Origin: Seohaeicola saemankumensis
GTDB taxonomy: Bacteria > Pseudomonadota > Alphaproteobacteria > Rhodobacterales > Rhodobacteraceae
Assembly: GCF_020171285.1 (NCBI RefSeq)
Contig: NZ_JAIUZI010000005.1
Coordinates: 180,423-244,422, forward strand
Length of the DNA stretch: 64,000 nt
Reading direction: 5' to 3'
Position 1 is the stretch's first letter. Each line of letters starts with the position of its first letter. A program made the position numbers and the translations under genes. The notes beneath the pieces were generated by a model. It saw only the letters and a program-made list of their open reading frames with translations, searched no databases and was not told the DNA's origin. Positions 33,672 to 42,494 of this stretch are shown piece by piece.

Positions 33672-35504
33672 ATGCAACTTCTTGGCCCGATCTATTTCAT
33701 GACCGCCGGTTTCGGGATCATTCTCGGCGCAGTCTACCTGTTGATCTGGTTGAGGATCCGGGATCAGCCGGCGTTTCTGTTTGCCAGCGTGATGAGCCTG
33801 GCAGGCAGTGCTGCGACACTTTGCGAAGTCTCATATCTCGGGAAACCGTCGACCGAAGATTTCGTGAATGCATTGCGGGCGCAAAGTGCTTTTATCGGCG
33901 TTTCGCTGATTGCCATGGTCTGGTTTCTTCAATTCCGACTGCAGGTCGGTCGACGATGGCTCGGCTGGTTCATCACGGGTCTTTGGAGCATCAGCATCGT
34001 CATTATTTTGACCAACCCGGGGCAGATTGTGACTGGTTGGCTCGATGGGCTGGACTACCGAACCACGCCCTGGAATGAGGCCTTCGCCTTGCCGGTTGGA
34101 GAAATGCACTGGTCCAAATACCTGACGGATTTGGCCTCTCTGGCAATCGTGATTTATGTGATTGACGTGTTGCTTCGCGCCTTCCGAACCGGTTCGGGTG
34201 CTCATGCGCTCAGGACGGCGGGACCGGTTCTGTTCTTCATAGTGGTCGCGGGAATTCACACGCCTCTGGTGGACGCGTCGGTGATCCAGACACCCTACCT
34301 TATCGGTGTCATCTTCGTCGCTATCGCCGTGTCTCTGGCCTTTTCGCTGGTAAGCGATATCGCCAGAGGGGCTTGGCTGAACCGCGAAATCCAAATCGAG
34401 CGGGAAAGATGGCAAAGCGTTGTGGATGCGGTCGACCTGGCGCTGGTGAGGGTTGATGCCGATGGCAAGATCGCCAGCGTCAATCCCTTCCTCGAAGGCT
34501 TGATCGGCCGCAGCTCCGCCGACTTGGGAGGGCAAAAGGCAGATACCCTCTTTATGGAGACAGGCTTGAACTCAGATCCCGTGCCGATAACTGATCCGGA
34601 ATTCTGGAATAGCCAAGAGGCCGCGGCCCGTTTTCTGCCCGCAGCGGATGGGACCCACAAAGAAATGGCCTGGCATTGCGTGGCGCTCTCCAAGGAGGCG
34701 GGGACCAGCGACGGTTTGATTGCCATTGGAAAGGATCAGACAGAACGTCTGAAGGCCGAGGCCGAGCGTGATGAAACAAGGCGCGAATTCGAGAAACTGT
34801 CACGCGCACTGACACTTGGGGAACTGGCTTCGACGATCGCCCATGAACTGAGCCAACCGATTGCCGCTGTCCTCAGCAACGCGCAAACCTGCGAAATCCT
34901 TTTGGAGTCAGGTTCCGCCGGCAGGGGCGACATTGAGGAAATCATTCAGGACATCCTCAGGGATACACGACGCGCTCGCGACCTGATGGGACACGTCCGC
35001 AGCTTCATGTATGACGGCGATCCTGAGCGCCAGTGGTTCGATCCGGTGACTGCACTAAGGGCCGTTCTGGAGTGGCTCCAGCCTGAGGCGCAGCGCCGAC
35101 GAATTGCTATTCGACAGATCACCGAAAATCCGCCGAGAAGCTTCTTTGGTGTCGAACTGGAACTGCAGGAGGCCATGATCAATCTTATCATGAACGCGAT
35201 GCAGGCAACTGGCGACACGGAGGGCGGTGAGATTATTGTCACGATAGGTGGGGAAGCTGATGGCGGTCTGAACCTCTCGGTTGAAGACAATGGCCCGGGC
35301 ATTTCGGACGAAGCTGCTGACAAGTTGTTTGCGCCCTTCGTAACCTCCAAAAGCAAGGGCATGGGTGTAGGCCTTGCCGTCGTGCGCCGGGTGGTCGAGC
35401 GGCATAATGGCAGGATCGACGTAGGCGCAAGAGCTGGCGGTGGTGCGCGGTTCGTCATCACACTGCCACCCGTCCAGCAGACGGAGTTACGGATCAGTGC
35501 CTGA
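33672..35504 (+). CDS. Membrane sensor histidine kinase with PAS domain
   Basis: 610 aa. About seven transmembrane segments occupy 1-228, a PAS-like domain lies near 240-360, the HisKA box STIAHELSQP puts the phospho-His at 391, and the HATPase carries NLIMNAMQAT, VEDNGPGI and GMGVGLAVV. It senses through the membrane or PAS part; the signal is not evident. Its stop lies inside the start of the LuxR-type regulator that follows, so they form a coupled two-component pair. The adjacent DUF1254 operon is the likely target. Confidence 0.9.
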   Translation: MQLLGPIYFMTAGFGIILGAVYLLIWLRIRDQPAFLFASVMSLAGSAATLCEVSYLGKPSTEDFVNALRAQSAFIGVSLIAMVWFLQFRLQVGRRWLGWFITGLWSISIVIILTNPGQIVTGWLDGLDYRTTPWNEAFALPVGEMHWSKYLTDLASLAIVIYVIDVLLRAFRTGSGAHALRTAGPVLFFIVVAGIHTPLVDASVIQTPYLIGVIFVAIAVSLAFSLVSDIARGAWLNREIQIERERWQSVVDAVDLALVRVDADGKIASVNPFLEGLIGRSSADLGGQKADTLFMETGLNSDPVPITDPEFWNSQEAAARFLPAADGTHKEMAWHCVALSKEAGTSDGLIAIGKDQTERLKAEAERDETRREFEKLSRALTLGELASTIAHELSQPIAAVLSNAQTCEILLESGSAGRGDIEEIIQDILRDTRRARDLMGHVRSFMYDGDPERQWFDPVTALRAVLEWLQPEAQRRRIAIRQITENPPRSFFGVELELQEAMINLIMNAMQATGDTEGGEIIVTIGGEADGGLNLSVEDNGPGISDEAADKLFAPFVTSKSKGMGVGLAVVRRVVERHNGRIDVGARAGGGARFVITLPPVQQTELRISA

Positions 35505-36141
35505 TGCCATCTGCGACGTCGTGATCGTGGACGATGATCAGTCGCTTCTGCGCGCGCTGGAAAAGCAGGTTCGCACGATGGGATATTCCACAATGACGTT
35601 CGGCGATCCCCTGTTGGCGCTCGAATTCCTGGAGCACGCGGACTGGAAATGCCTGCTTGCGGATCTCTCAATGCCGAAAATGAACGGGCTCGAACTGCAG
35701 TCGCGACTCGAAGCCCGGCCGGAACCATTCTCGATCTTGTTTCTGAGCGGAGTTGCGACGGTGCGTTCGGTGACTAGGGCAATGCGCCATGGTGCCGTCA
35801 ACTTCCTGGAAAAACCTGTTGAGCACCGCGATCTGCAAGCCGCCCTGAGCGAGGCCGTGGAGACCGTGGAAGCCGCACGTCTGAAGAGAAAAACAAGCGC
35901 GTCCGCCCGGGCGCGTTTCGATCAGTTGACCGACAGGCAAAAGGAGGTGTTCTGGCAACTGGTTGTTGGCGCCAGCAACAAGCAGATCGCGCGCAATCTC
36001 GATGTCAGCGAACGCACCGTCAAGGCACATCGAGGCGCTATTAGGGAGAGGCTTGGGCTAAAGACTCAGATGGATATGGTTGGTTTTTCGCAGACGCTGG
36101 ATATGGAACGCAAAGGCTCGGTCGATGGCACAAAGCAGTAA
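35497..36141 (+). CDS. FixJ/NarL-type response regulator
   Basis: 214 aa from GTG 35497, overlapping the kinase stop by eight bases. The receiver has Asp56 in LLADLSMP and Lys in LEKPVEHRDL. The LuxR-type helix-turn-helix near 145-205 reads LTDRQKEVFWQLVVGASNKQ followed by VSERTVKAHRG. FixJ-type receivers pair with PAS kinases, as here. It should activate or repress sigma-70 promoters when phosphorylated, most plausibly those of the neighbouring DUF1254 genes. Confidence 0.9.
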   Translation: MPDAICDVVIVDDDQSLLRALEKQVRTMGYSTMTFGDPLLALEFLEHADWKCLLADLSMPKMNGLELQSRLEARPEPFSILFLSGVATVRSVTRAMRHGAVNFLEKPVEHRDLQAALSEAVETVEAARLKRKTSASARARFDQLTDRQKEVFWQLVVGASNKQIARNLDVSERTVKAHRGAIRERLGLKTQMDMVGFSQTLDMERKGSVDGTKQ

Positions 36142-36288
36142 GAAAATGCCCGTCAATTCCGTCGGCATGAAAAAGCCGCAGCCGATCCGCGCGATCATGT
36201 GCAACGTCAATAAACCACGCTTAGCACCAGTTCGAACGGCGTGCAGCATATGACGCTATGGGCTCGCTGCCGCGGGTCGCCGCATCAA

Positions 36289-36696
36289 CTACAAACGGCC
36301 GCTTTCACTCCGACAAGAGAAATGATGGGGCTGATCGCACCATGACGACGGGAACGGCTCCAGCACCCGCGCCAGCGTCACTTCCGCCCCGTGCGTCCCA
36401 TCCAGGATCGCCTCGACGATGTCGGGAGCGAGCAGCGTCAGGCGTAGGACCCGGGTCATGTAGGAAGGCGCGATCCCCTCGCGCTCGGCCAGTTCGGCGA
36501 TGGTGGTGAACTCGCTCGACTCAAGTATGCGCTTCCAGCGGAACGCGCGTGCCAATGCCTTGACGAGCGTGTTGTTAGTCCTTCGCGGCAGCGGGGTACC
36601 CTCCGGCAACTGCATTTCCTTCCGCCCGCCGCGCTTCACGACACGGAACGGGACATGGATGGTTATCGTTTCGGGTATTGTCATTGCCTGCGTCAT
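36289..36696 (-). CDS. ParB/KorB-type helix-turn-helix protein, copy B
   Basis: 135 aa from ATG 36696, overlapping the stop of the zinc-ribbon gene by ATGA. Nearly the same as 12734-13117 over the central 90 residues (VPFRVVKRGGRKEMQLP and TIAELAEREGIAPSYMTRV). The C-terminus differs from copy A, and the last residues read through foreign sequence, so the 3' end may be truncated. Part of a recombinase module whose recombinase is mostly deleted. Confidence 0.7.
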   Translation of the reverse strand: MTQAMTIPETITIHVPFRVVKRGGRKEMQLPEGTPLPRRTNNTLVKALARAFRWKRILESSEFTTIAELAEREGIAPSYMTRVLRLTLLAPDIVEAILDGTHGAEVTLARVLEPFPSSWCDQPHHFSCRSESGRL

Positions 36697-36896
36697 TCGG
36701 ATGGTTCCTTGCCTGTCCGGCTGATGCCCTGCGGTACCCATTCAAGGGTTGTCCGCCCGCCGCAGGACTCGCATTCGGCATGATCGAACACGTTTCGCAG
36801 CGTCCAGCACCGGAATTCCTCGTCCCAGCACGCCCAGGCGTCGCAGACTATGCGTTCCGAGCCGCAGGCAGCGCATCTGGGGTGGGTGCCGGTCAT
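36693..36896 (-). CDS. Small zinc-ribbon-like protein
   Basis: 67 aa, linked on both sides by ATGA overlaps (with the recombinase remnant and the helix-turn-helix gene). It has CAAC near the N-terminus and CESCGG later, plus two further Cys, a likely Cys4 zinc site. Copy A of the module lacks this gene. It could help DNA binding, but its function is unknown. Confidence 0.6.
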   Translation of the reverse strand: MTGTHPRCAACGSERIVCDAWACWDEEFRCWTLRNVFDHAECESCGGRTTLEWVPQGISRTGKEPSE

Positions 36897-37306
36897 GCGG
36901 CAGCGTCCGCGGTAGCGGTCAGCATCTCTCGCGCGAGACCAACGAGCCCATCGACCCGGAGCCGGACGTTCAGACCTTCGGTGTCGATGCCGACCCGCTC
37001 GACCAGCAGCGCCACGATGCGTGCCTGTTCGGCAGGGAAGAGTTCGTCCCATAACGGATCGAGCTGCTGCAGAGCTGCGCGGGCATCCAACTGCTCCCCG
37101 AGGGCTTCAAGCCGCTTCACCGTCTCGGGCTTCAGGTCGCCATAGGCCAGTTCCTGGATGCGATAGGCCAGTCGCGATTCAAGGTAACGTCGATTGAAGG
37201 GTGGCGGTTCGCTGTCGAAGAGATCGCGCCACTGCGCCTTCAACTCGGACGTGGGCGTAGTCTTGAGCGCGGCCAGGCGGGCGGGGATCGGGTCGTGGGT
37301 CGTCAT
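36893..37306 (-). pseudogene. Chimera of DUF2924 N-terminus and recombinase C-terminus, copy B
   Basis: 137 aa. Residues 1-74 are an intact DUF2924 N-terminus (MTTHDPIPARLAALKTTP, then LKPETVKRLEALGEQLD). From residue 75 the chain is the C-terminus of the serine recombinase (ARAALQQLDPLWDELFP to the end). Comparison with copy A shows that the C-terminal half of DUF2924 and nearly all of the recombinase, about 1.6 kb, have been deleted in frame. The catalytic Ser domain is gone, so it cannot recombine DNA. Ribosome binding site GGAGA is present. Confidence 0.8.
37084..37210 (+). repeat. 127-bp exact direct repeat, copy B
   Basis: Identical to 14651-14777. It covers the middle of DUF2924. Here the intact N-terminus of DUF2924 continues beyond the repeat, whereas copy A switches to spanin DNA; on the other side copy B switches to recombinase C-terminus. 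The repeat would allow recombination that deletes or loops out the 22.4 kb between the copies. Confidence 0.85.
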
Positions 37307-37506
37307 GCATGTTCTCCATTCTGCGTGGTTGCATGACCGCTCTGCCGGGGTGAGTTGTGTAGAAGAAATTCTCCAGTTTCCGCAGATACCTGCGCCACGG
37401 CGCCCATCCGCAGCCGGATCAGGCCGAGCGCCAGGATACGGCAGAGTTCGGCGCGGCGTTCGGCGGGCGTCATGTGGTGCGGGTGGAGGGGGTTGGGTCG
37501 TTTCAT
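37303..37506 (-). CDS. Small protein opening recombinase module B
   Basis: 67 aa, stop overlapping the next start by ATGA. The N-terminal segment is HPHHMTPAERRAELCRILAL, followed by a basic helix and a polar tail. It seems to be the first gene of the recombinase operon, lost from copy A. No known domain is visible. Confidence 0.55.
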   Translation of the reverse strand: MKRPNPLHPHHMTPAERRAELCRILALGLIRLRMGAVAQVSAETGEFLLHNSPRQSGHATTQNGEHA

Positions 37507-37654
37507 GGCAAGTGAGCCTCATTTGGAAGCGTTCACTTGGGAAAGCCAATCGATCGACCGGATTGGGACAGGTGCCTCTGAGAAAAATACATTTTGTCAG
37601 CACGGAAAGGTCGGGTGATAATCGCTCCATTGTTTTATGATATTGGAGAGCGAG

Positions 37655-39871
37655 ATGGCCCGTCGGAATCCTGTTCCTGGCAGGAACCTTTCACAGATAT
37701 TCGAGAATGCACCGAGCGATTTCCTGCGGGAGTTTCTGGCGAGTTGCAAAACGCCCGATGGAGATTTGCTGGATCCTCCGGACTTGGAAACAACGGCCGC
37801 AGGCGACACACCCAACGAGAATTTGAGGGAATTTGTCGATGTGCTGGACCCGGATGTGCTTGGAGAGTTGGATCGCTTGAGCAGCAGCGTGTTGGAATTG
37901 AGTGAAGGGAAAGGGATTACCTCTCTCGAGACAGTTGCGGCAAACAGGCTTTACAACGTCGATCATGACCTCTTTTCCGAAGTGCCAGATCCGCTTTGCC
38001 GAAGCATTTGGGTGCATTGCCGGTTTCCGGAAGTCTTTCAGGACGCCGAAAGTTTCTATGCGGCGCGCAGGTATCGCGATCATCGAAAACTTTACGCCGC
38101 GTTCGAGGTCGATCATGACGATCTGGTCGAATTGGATCGACTGACCCCGGATACCGACAGGCTGTGCCGGAAACTGGAGGAATTGCTCGAACTTCGTGCC
38201 AAGGCTACGGCTTCAGTGCTGGAGTTGCCGCAAACGACAGCCCATCCTCCTTCATTGATGGTTGCGCTGCGCCATCCCGGGGCATTGTCGAGCATTCGCG
38301 ATCACCGAGAGGATGGAAACCTAAAGACGTACTACTATCGCCCGTCCCATGAAGCGGTTCTGATCTACACCCCGGCGCAAAGAAAAATCGAAGTCTGCGC
38401 GGAGAGTTTTTCGGTTCGACAGCAGGTTGCCAATGCCTTCGCGGAAATTGCCTTGAGCCAGGATCTCTCGGCCAAGCCCCTGACCAAGCGCGACTTCAAC
38501 CTGACGCGGTTTCGGACGTCATTTGATCTGGAGTTGCCGGACCTCGACGAAGCGGAAATCACCAGCGCCACAGTCGTCGAAGCAGAAATGCCCTTGGGAA
38601 ACTGGGCACGACGGCTGAATCTGAAGGTCACCCGGGACGAGGATATCGAGAACGCAATGACGGCTTATGTTCGCGACGCCAGTCAAATGGTGCGGAAGTT
38701 CGGGTTTGCCAAGATCGTGATTGCCGTGGGTTTCGTGCGTCGCAGCGACGGAAAGAAAGCAACGCTTCGGCTTCAGGTGTCTGGCGGCAACACGTCGAAC
38801 GTTCAGAGCCAGCGCGACCCGTTCTTGCGTGATCTCGGGTTCAAGTTGCTTGCGCATTGGGGGTTGATGGATGAATTGCACCCATTGACCGATGAGGAGA
38901 AGGCCCGCTGGTTTCAGTTTCTGCTCTCGCTTTACGACCTTCCGGATGATGTGGTTTCGGGCAACTTCTTCAGTGCCGCTGGCGTTGATCCTCGACGCTT
39001 GATGCAAAGTGGTTTCCTGACACGGAAACCCCGGCAAGTCCTCGTTCTCATCGATGACGACGATGATGGCACAGCTGAGGGCGAGTTGCAGACAGGGCCG
39101 CGGAAGGGGACATTGACGGAGCAAGGTGGGTTTGGAGAGGACCGTGGGGTCATCACTGATACCAATGCAATCAGTTACGGTATTGATCGTCGTTGGTTGG
39201 CCGAAGAGATCCTGAAACTTCTCGGCGCAGCGCTTGGTGTGAAATCCATCGAAATCGAAACCAACCACCTGACCAGGCTTGGGGCAGTCCATTTGAAGAA
39301 GGGGTCAGTTCCCGTCTACCTGGTGCGCGACCTGGGCAACACGAAGGTGCTGGACGCGCTGGACATAGCCCTTCGACAGAAACACAAGCTGGGCCCCGGC
39401 ATTGTCCTCGCCGTCAGTGAAAGTGCGCCGAAGTACCTTGGTCCGAATGTGGTCGTGAAGCTTCCGACCGTTCTTTCGCGTGATGGAAGTGACATTGAGA
39501 TCAACTGGCACGAGTTTCAACGTCAGTTTGACGCGGGGCGCACCTTGATTGCGGCATCCCAGCTTGCCCAGGTCATCCGTCATGGCGCGAATGCCGGAAC
39601 GCTCGTTCTTCCGGGAACCGATCCGCTAAGTCTGACCAGTGCAATTCAACTTAGGTTCTTCGAGAAACTCGTGACCGCGGCGGCAGACGGATCCGGCGAA
39701 GTGCTGACCAAAGTTCTCATGGATGGAACCGGGTCGGATCATCCGAAGAATCTGTTTTCGCCAAAGATGAGGGACATCGTGACCGGGACGTATATCTGCC
39801 ATGGATCGAGCAACCGGTATTGGCGATTGAGGTCCGGCCTCCGTGATCTGATCACGGACATGGAAGACTGA
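37655..39871 (+). CDS. Unrecognised 738-aa cytosolic protein
   Basis: 738 aa from ATG 37655 (GGAGAG close upstream; an ATG at 37637 would add six residues). No signal peptide or membrane segment. The N-terminal 200 residues are helical and acidic. A central block (about 230-400) mixes sheet and helix, DDDDDG near 474 sits after VLVLIDD, and the C-terminus has KLPTVLSRDGSDIEINW. I see no Walker, nuclease or methylase motif that I would trust. It sits alone between recombinase and primase debris, a common place for phage-defence genes, but no function can be assigned. Confidence 0.7.
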   Translation: MARRNPVPGRNLSQIFENAPSDFLREFLASCKTPDGDLLDPPDLETTAAGDTPNENLREFVDVLDPDVLGELDRLSSSVLELSEGKGITSLETVAANRLYNVDHDLFSEVPDPLCRSIWVHCRFPEVFQDAESFYAARRYRDHRKLYAAFEVDHDDLVELDRLTPDTDRLCRKLEELLELRAKATASVLELPQTTAHPPSLMVALRHPGALSSIRDHREDGNLKTYYYRPSHEAVLIYTPAQRKIEVCAESFSVRQQVANAFAEIALSQDLSAKPLTKRDFNLTRFRTSFDLELPDLDEAEITSATVVEAEMPLGNWARRLNLKVTRDEDIENAMTAYVRDASQMVRKFGFAKIVIAVGFVRRSDGKKATLRLQVSGGNTSNVQSQRDPFLRDLGFKLLAHWGLMDELHPLTDEEKARWFQFLLSLYDLPDDVVSGNFFSAAGVDPRRLMQSGFLTRKPRQVLVLIDDDDDGTAEGELQTGPRKGTLTEQGGFGEDRGVITDTNAISYGIDRRWLAEEILKLLGAALGVKSIEIETNHLTRLGAVHLKKGSVPVYLVRDLGNTKVLDALDIALRQKHKLGPGIVLAVSESAPKYLGPNVVVKLPTVLSRDGSDIEINWHEFQRQFDAGRTLIAASQLAQVIRHGANAGTLVLPGTDPLSLTSAIQLRFFEKLVTAAADGSGEVLTKVLMDGTGSDHPKNLFSPKMRDIVTGTYICHGSSNRYWRLRSGLRDLITDMED

Positions 39872-39955
39872 TCTAGAGTTTATCCAGAGTTTGTCCGGGG
39901 ACCGGCTAGAGAATCCGATCCTATTTGTTCGCCACCGTTAATCAGGAGGCGACAA

Positions 39956-40087
39956 ATGCCGAAACACGAGAAACACAACAAACCCTCGAGCGCATATCCG
40001 ACAGGCTTTGACTGGCGCTGCGATTGTTGCGGCAGGCTGCTGGGCAAGCGACATGGGAACAGCGTGCTGACCTGCCGGAGAAGCTGA
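39956..40087 (+). CDS. Com-like zinc-finger protein, truncated
   Basis: 43 aa from ATG 39956 with AGGAGG seven bases upstream. MPKHEKHNKP then DWRCDCCGRLLGKR resembles the Com family of Mu-like phages, which carry a Cys4 finger and regulate mom translation. Only the first Cys knuckle remains; after about residue 37 the frame runs into primase-derived DNA and stops. Probably a phage remnant. Confidence 0.5.
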   Translation: MPKHEKHNKPSSAYPTGFDWRCDCCGRLLGKRHGNSVLTCRRS

Positions 40088-40422
40088 GGGGCGAAGCACC
40101 GGCAATCCTGCGCTGGTGTATCGACGGGGCGCTGGCCTGGCAGCAGCGCGGGTTGGATGTGCCACCCACCATTGCGGCTGTATCGGCCGAGTATTTTGAC
40201 GAGGAAGACACGGTGGGTCAGTTCCTGCTGGATGAGACTCAGACCGATCCGCATGCGTTCACCGCTGCGGAAGACCTGATTTTCCGGTTCAACCAGTGGA
40301 CCGTAGCTCAGGGTCTGGGAACCTGGACCAAGCGCAGCCTTGTCAAGGAGTTGAAACAGCGTGGCTATGAGACTGCACGGAAGACCTATGCGCGCGGCCT
40401 CAGCGGGCTGCGTCTGAAGTGA
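40060..40422 (+). pseudogene. P4-family DNA primase, C-terminal fragment
   Basis: About 120 residues remain, including LRGEAPAILRWCIDGALAWQ and EYFDEEDTVGQFLLDE, then a KxxGYETARKTYARG end. These match the C-terminal region of phage/plasmid P4-type primases. The primase and helicase domains are absent, and the 5' side joins the Com-like fragment near 40060. A frame with an ATG at 40024 exists but the N-terminal residues are not family-like. Confidence 0.65.
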
Positions 40423-40424
40423 CT

Positions 40425-40515
40425 ATGACAAAAATGACAAAAAACAGACTATCCACCGTATAGGCGTTTTGTTCTCCAATACGTGGGATAATGGGAAAAC
40501 TGTCATTTTTGTCAT
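40425..40515 (+). repeat. 15-bp perfect inverted repeat with long loop
   Basis: ATGACAAAAATGACA at 40425-40439 is the exact reverse complement of 40501-40515; weaker pairing continues inside (CTATCC...GGATAA). It directly follows the primase fragment stop. It could be a transcription terminator on either strand or a protein-binding dyad. Confidence 0.55.
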
Positions 40516-40534
40516 TGCTGCTGCCCAAGGTGGT

Positions 40535-40692
40535 TGTTTCTTGGCTGGCAGGAACGGGGGCTTGATGTCCTCTCCACCATTGCGGCTGCATCGGCAGCGT
40601 GTTGCGACGAGGAAGATACGGTGGGTCAGTTCCTGCTGGATGAGACACAGACCAATCCGAAAGCCTTCGCCGCACGTTCCCTGAACTGGTAG
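40535..40692 (+). pseudogene. Second, smaller primase C-terminal fragment
   Basis: Bases 40600-40660 repeat the coding of 40185-40250 closely (EEDTVGQFLLDETQT, then NPKAF) and end at a TAG at 40692. Upstream (40535-40600) only scattered similarity and an in-frame stop remain. So 40423-40898 holds a decayed duplicate and an inverted repeat, with no intact gene. Confidence 0.6.
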
Positions 40693-40898
40693 ATTGCGGG
40701 GCAAACCAGACTTGCGCAATAACAGCTATTGCTGACGCAGCATCGTTCCGCGAGTGTGGAAAGGCCATTGTAGTGACAAAGCGGATCCTCTGACTGCTGT
40801 TGTGTTCTGTGATGTAAGAATTGCTCTACTGGCAAGTTGCGATTTCATGCTTTCAAAGGCGCGCGCTTCAATTCCGTTCAGAATGTGAGGGGGCGGGC

Positions 40899-42122
40899 TC
40901 AAGAGTCAGACCCCATTTCCGCTCGAGCCAGTGCAGCTGGTTCCTCGCGTATCGGTAAGTGGATGAGCGCGGCCAAAAGACCAAGTACTACGGCGGCCCA
41001 CCACATAGGCGTGTAGTCTTGTGCTAGATCATAGATTCGTCCACCTAGCCAAGCACCTATGAAGCTGCCTGTCTGGTGGCTTAGGAACACCATACCCGCG
41101 AGAGTCGACAGGAACCTTAGTCCTTGTGTCTGTGCAACCAAACCCATTGTCAGCGGAACAGTCGAAAGCCACAATAGTCCCATAAACGCTGAGAAGATCA
41201 GCACGCTGAACTCGGTAACAGGCACAAGAACAAACGTCGAAATGACAAGCGCCCTAACGAAATAGATACCGCTCAGAACAGCTTTCTTGGAGTAATTCTG
41301 ACCTGACCATCCTGACAGAAATGATCCAGCGACATTGAACAATCCTATCAGTGCGAGCGACCATGCGCCAATTGACGCTGCGAGACCCAGATCGACAACA
41401 TAGGCTGGCAGGTGTGTCTGGATGAAGGCGACGTGAAACCCGCAAACAAAAAAGCCGAAGAATAGGCAAAGGTAGCTTCGGTCGGTAAACGCTAGTAACA
41501 TAGCGCGGCCAAAATCCCCAGTGCTCGATCCCGATGCTGTTGGCCGTGACACTCTTGCGATGAAAACTAGGAATGGCAGGATCAGTGTGAAACTGAGCCC
41601 AATGGCTATCAATGCTGACTGCCATCCAATCGTACTAATCATGGTTGTTGCCATTGGAGCAGCTACAAACATTCCGAGCGAGGCAGCAGCAGTTCCGAGG
41701 CCCAGAATGAAGCTTCTGCGCTCTGGGCTGACAATCTTTCCGAGTGCCCCGATCACAATCGGGAAGGATGCTGCGCCGGTGCCTGCACCAACCAGAATGC
41801 CCGTCAAGATGAATGCCGTCGGATCATTGGTCAGACCGCGAAGAGTAAAGCCAATCCCTGCGCAAATCGCGCCACATGCAAGCACGCGTGCTGTGCCATA
41901 TCTGTCGGCAATCGCACCCGCTATGGGTTGGGAAAAGCCCCATACCAGGGCTTGCACCGCAACAGAGAGCGAAAAAACCTCTCGCCCCCAACCAAGTTCC
42001 GACGACATGGGGCCGAGAAAAACACCGAATGTGGCGGCAAAACCAAATCCCAGAAAGGCGATCATGCAACCGCCAAAAACCGCGGCATTCAATCCGTGGG
42101 TCGTAGTGTCCTGACTTACCAT
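40899..42122 (-). CDS. MFS transporter
   Basis: 407 aa from ATG 42122. Twelve transmembrane segments are apparent, with the loop 2-3 signature as GAIADRYGTARVLA. The family is the OFA/monocarboxylate-like MFS group by general look; substrate unknown. It stands alone on the minus strand between phage remnants, suggesting insertion beside it rather than a link to them. Confidence 0.88.
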   Translation of the reverse strand: MVSQDTTTHGLNAAVFGGCMIAFLGFGFAATFGVFLGPMSSELGWGREVFSLSVAVQALVWGFSQPIAGAIADRYGTARVLACGAICAGIGFTLRGLTNDPTAFILTGILVGAGTGAASFPIVIGALGKIVSPERRSFILGLGTAAASLGMFVAAPMATTMISTIGWQSALIAIGLSFTLILPFLVFIARVSRPTASGSSTGDFGRAMLLAFTDRSYLCLFFGFFVCGFHVAFIQTHLPAYVVDLGLAASIGAWSLALIGLFNVAGSFLSGWSGQNYSKKAVLSGIYFVRALVISTFVLVPVTEFSVLIFSAFMGLLWLSTVPLTMGLVAQTQGLRFLSTLAGMVFLSHQTGSFIGAWLGGRIYDLAQDYTPMWWAAVVLGLLAALIHLPIREEPAALARAEMGSDS

Positions 42123-42494
42123 ATGTGCTCTCGCTGTCGGTTGAATAAAAAAGTCGAACGCTGCCATTGGTGGTCATGCAAAGCAACTATTGATTCGACA
42201 GACTAGCAAACGCTTCGGGCTCTTGTCGGTCTATCGCCGCACTCCGTATGAGGCCGGTTGACGGGAAACCTCTGAAGCTTTGCGAAGCCTGCAACCTGCG
42301 CATCACGGTCCTTCGCGACGTTGATAGCCTTGGCGAGCGCCAAGCTCGGTCGGGAACGCGTCAGGCGAGAGCATCTGACATGTCGCCAATTGTCGGCGCG
42401 TGCTGATTATTGTCATTCTTTCAGTGGCTTACGTGGTCTTGTATACTCCCGGCGGAGGCTTGAAAGGGCCGTTTCATTTCCCGGGGTGGGGGTC

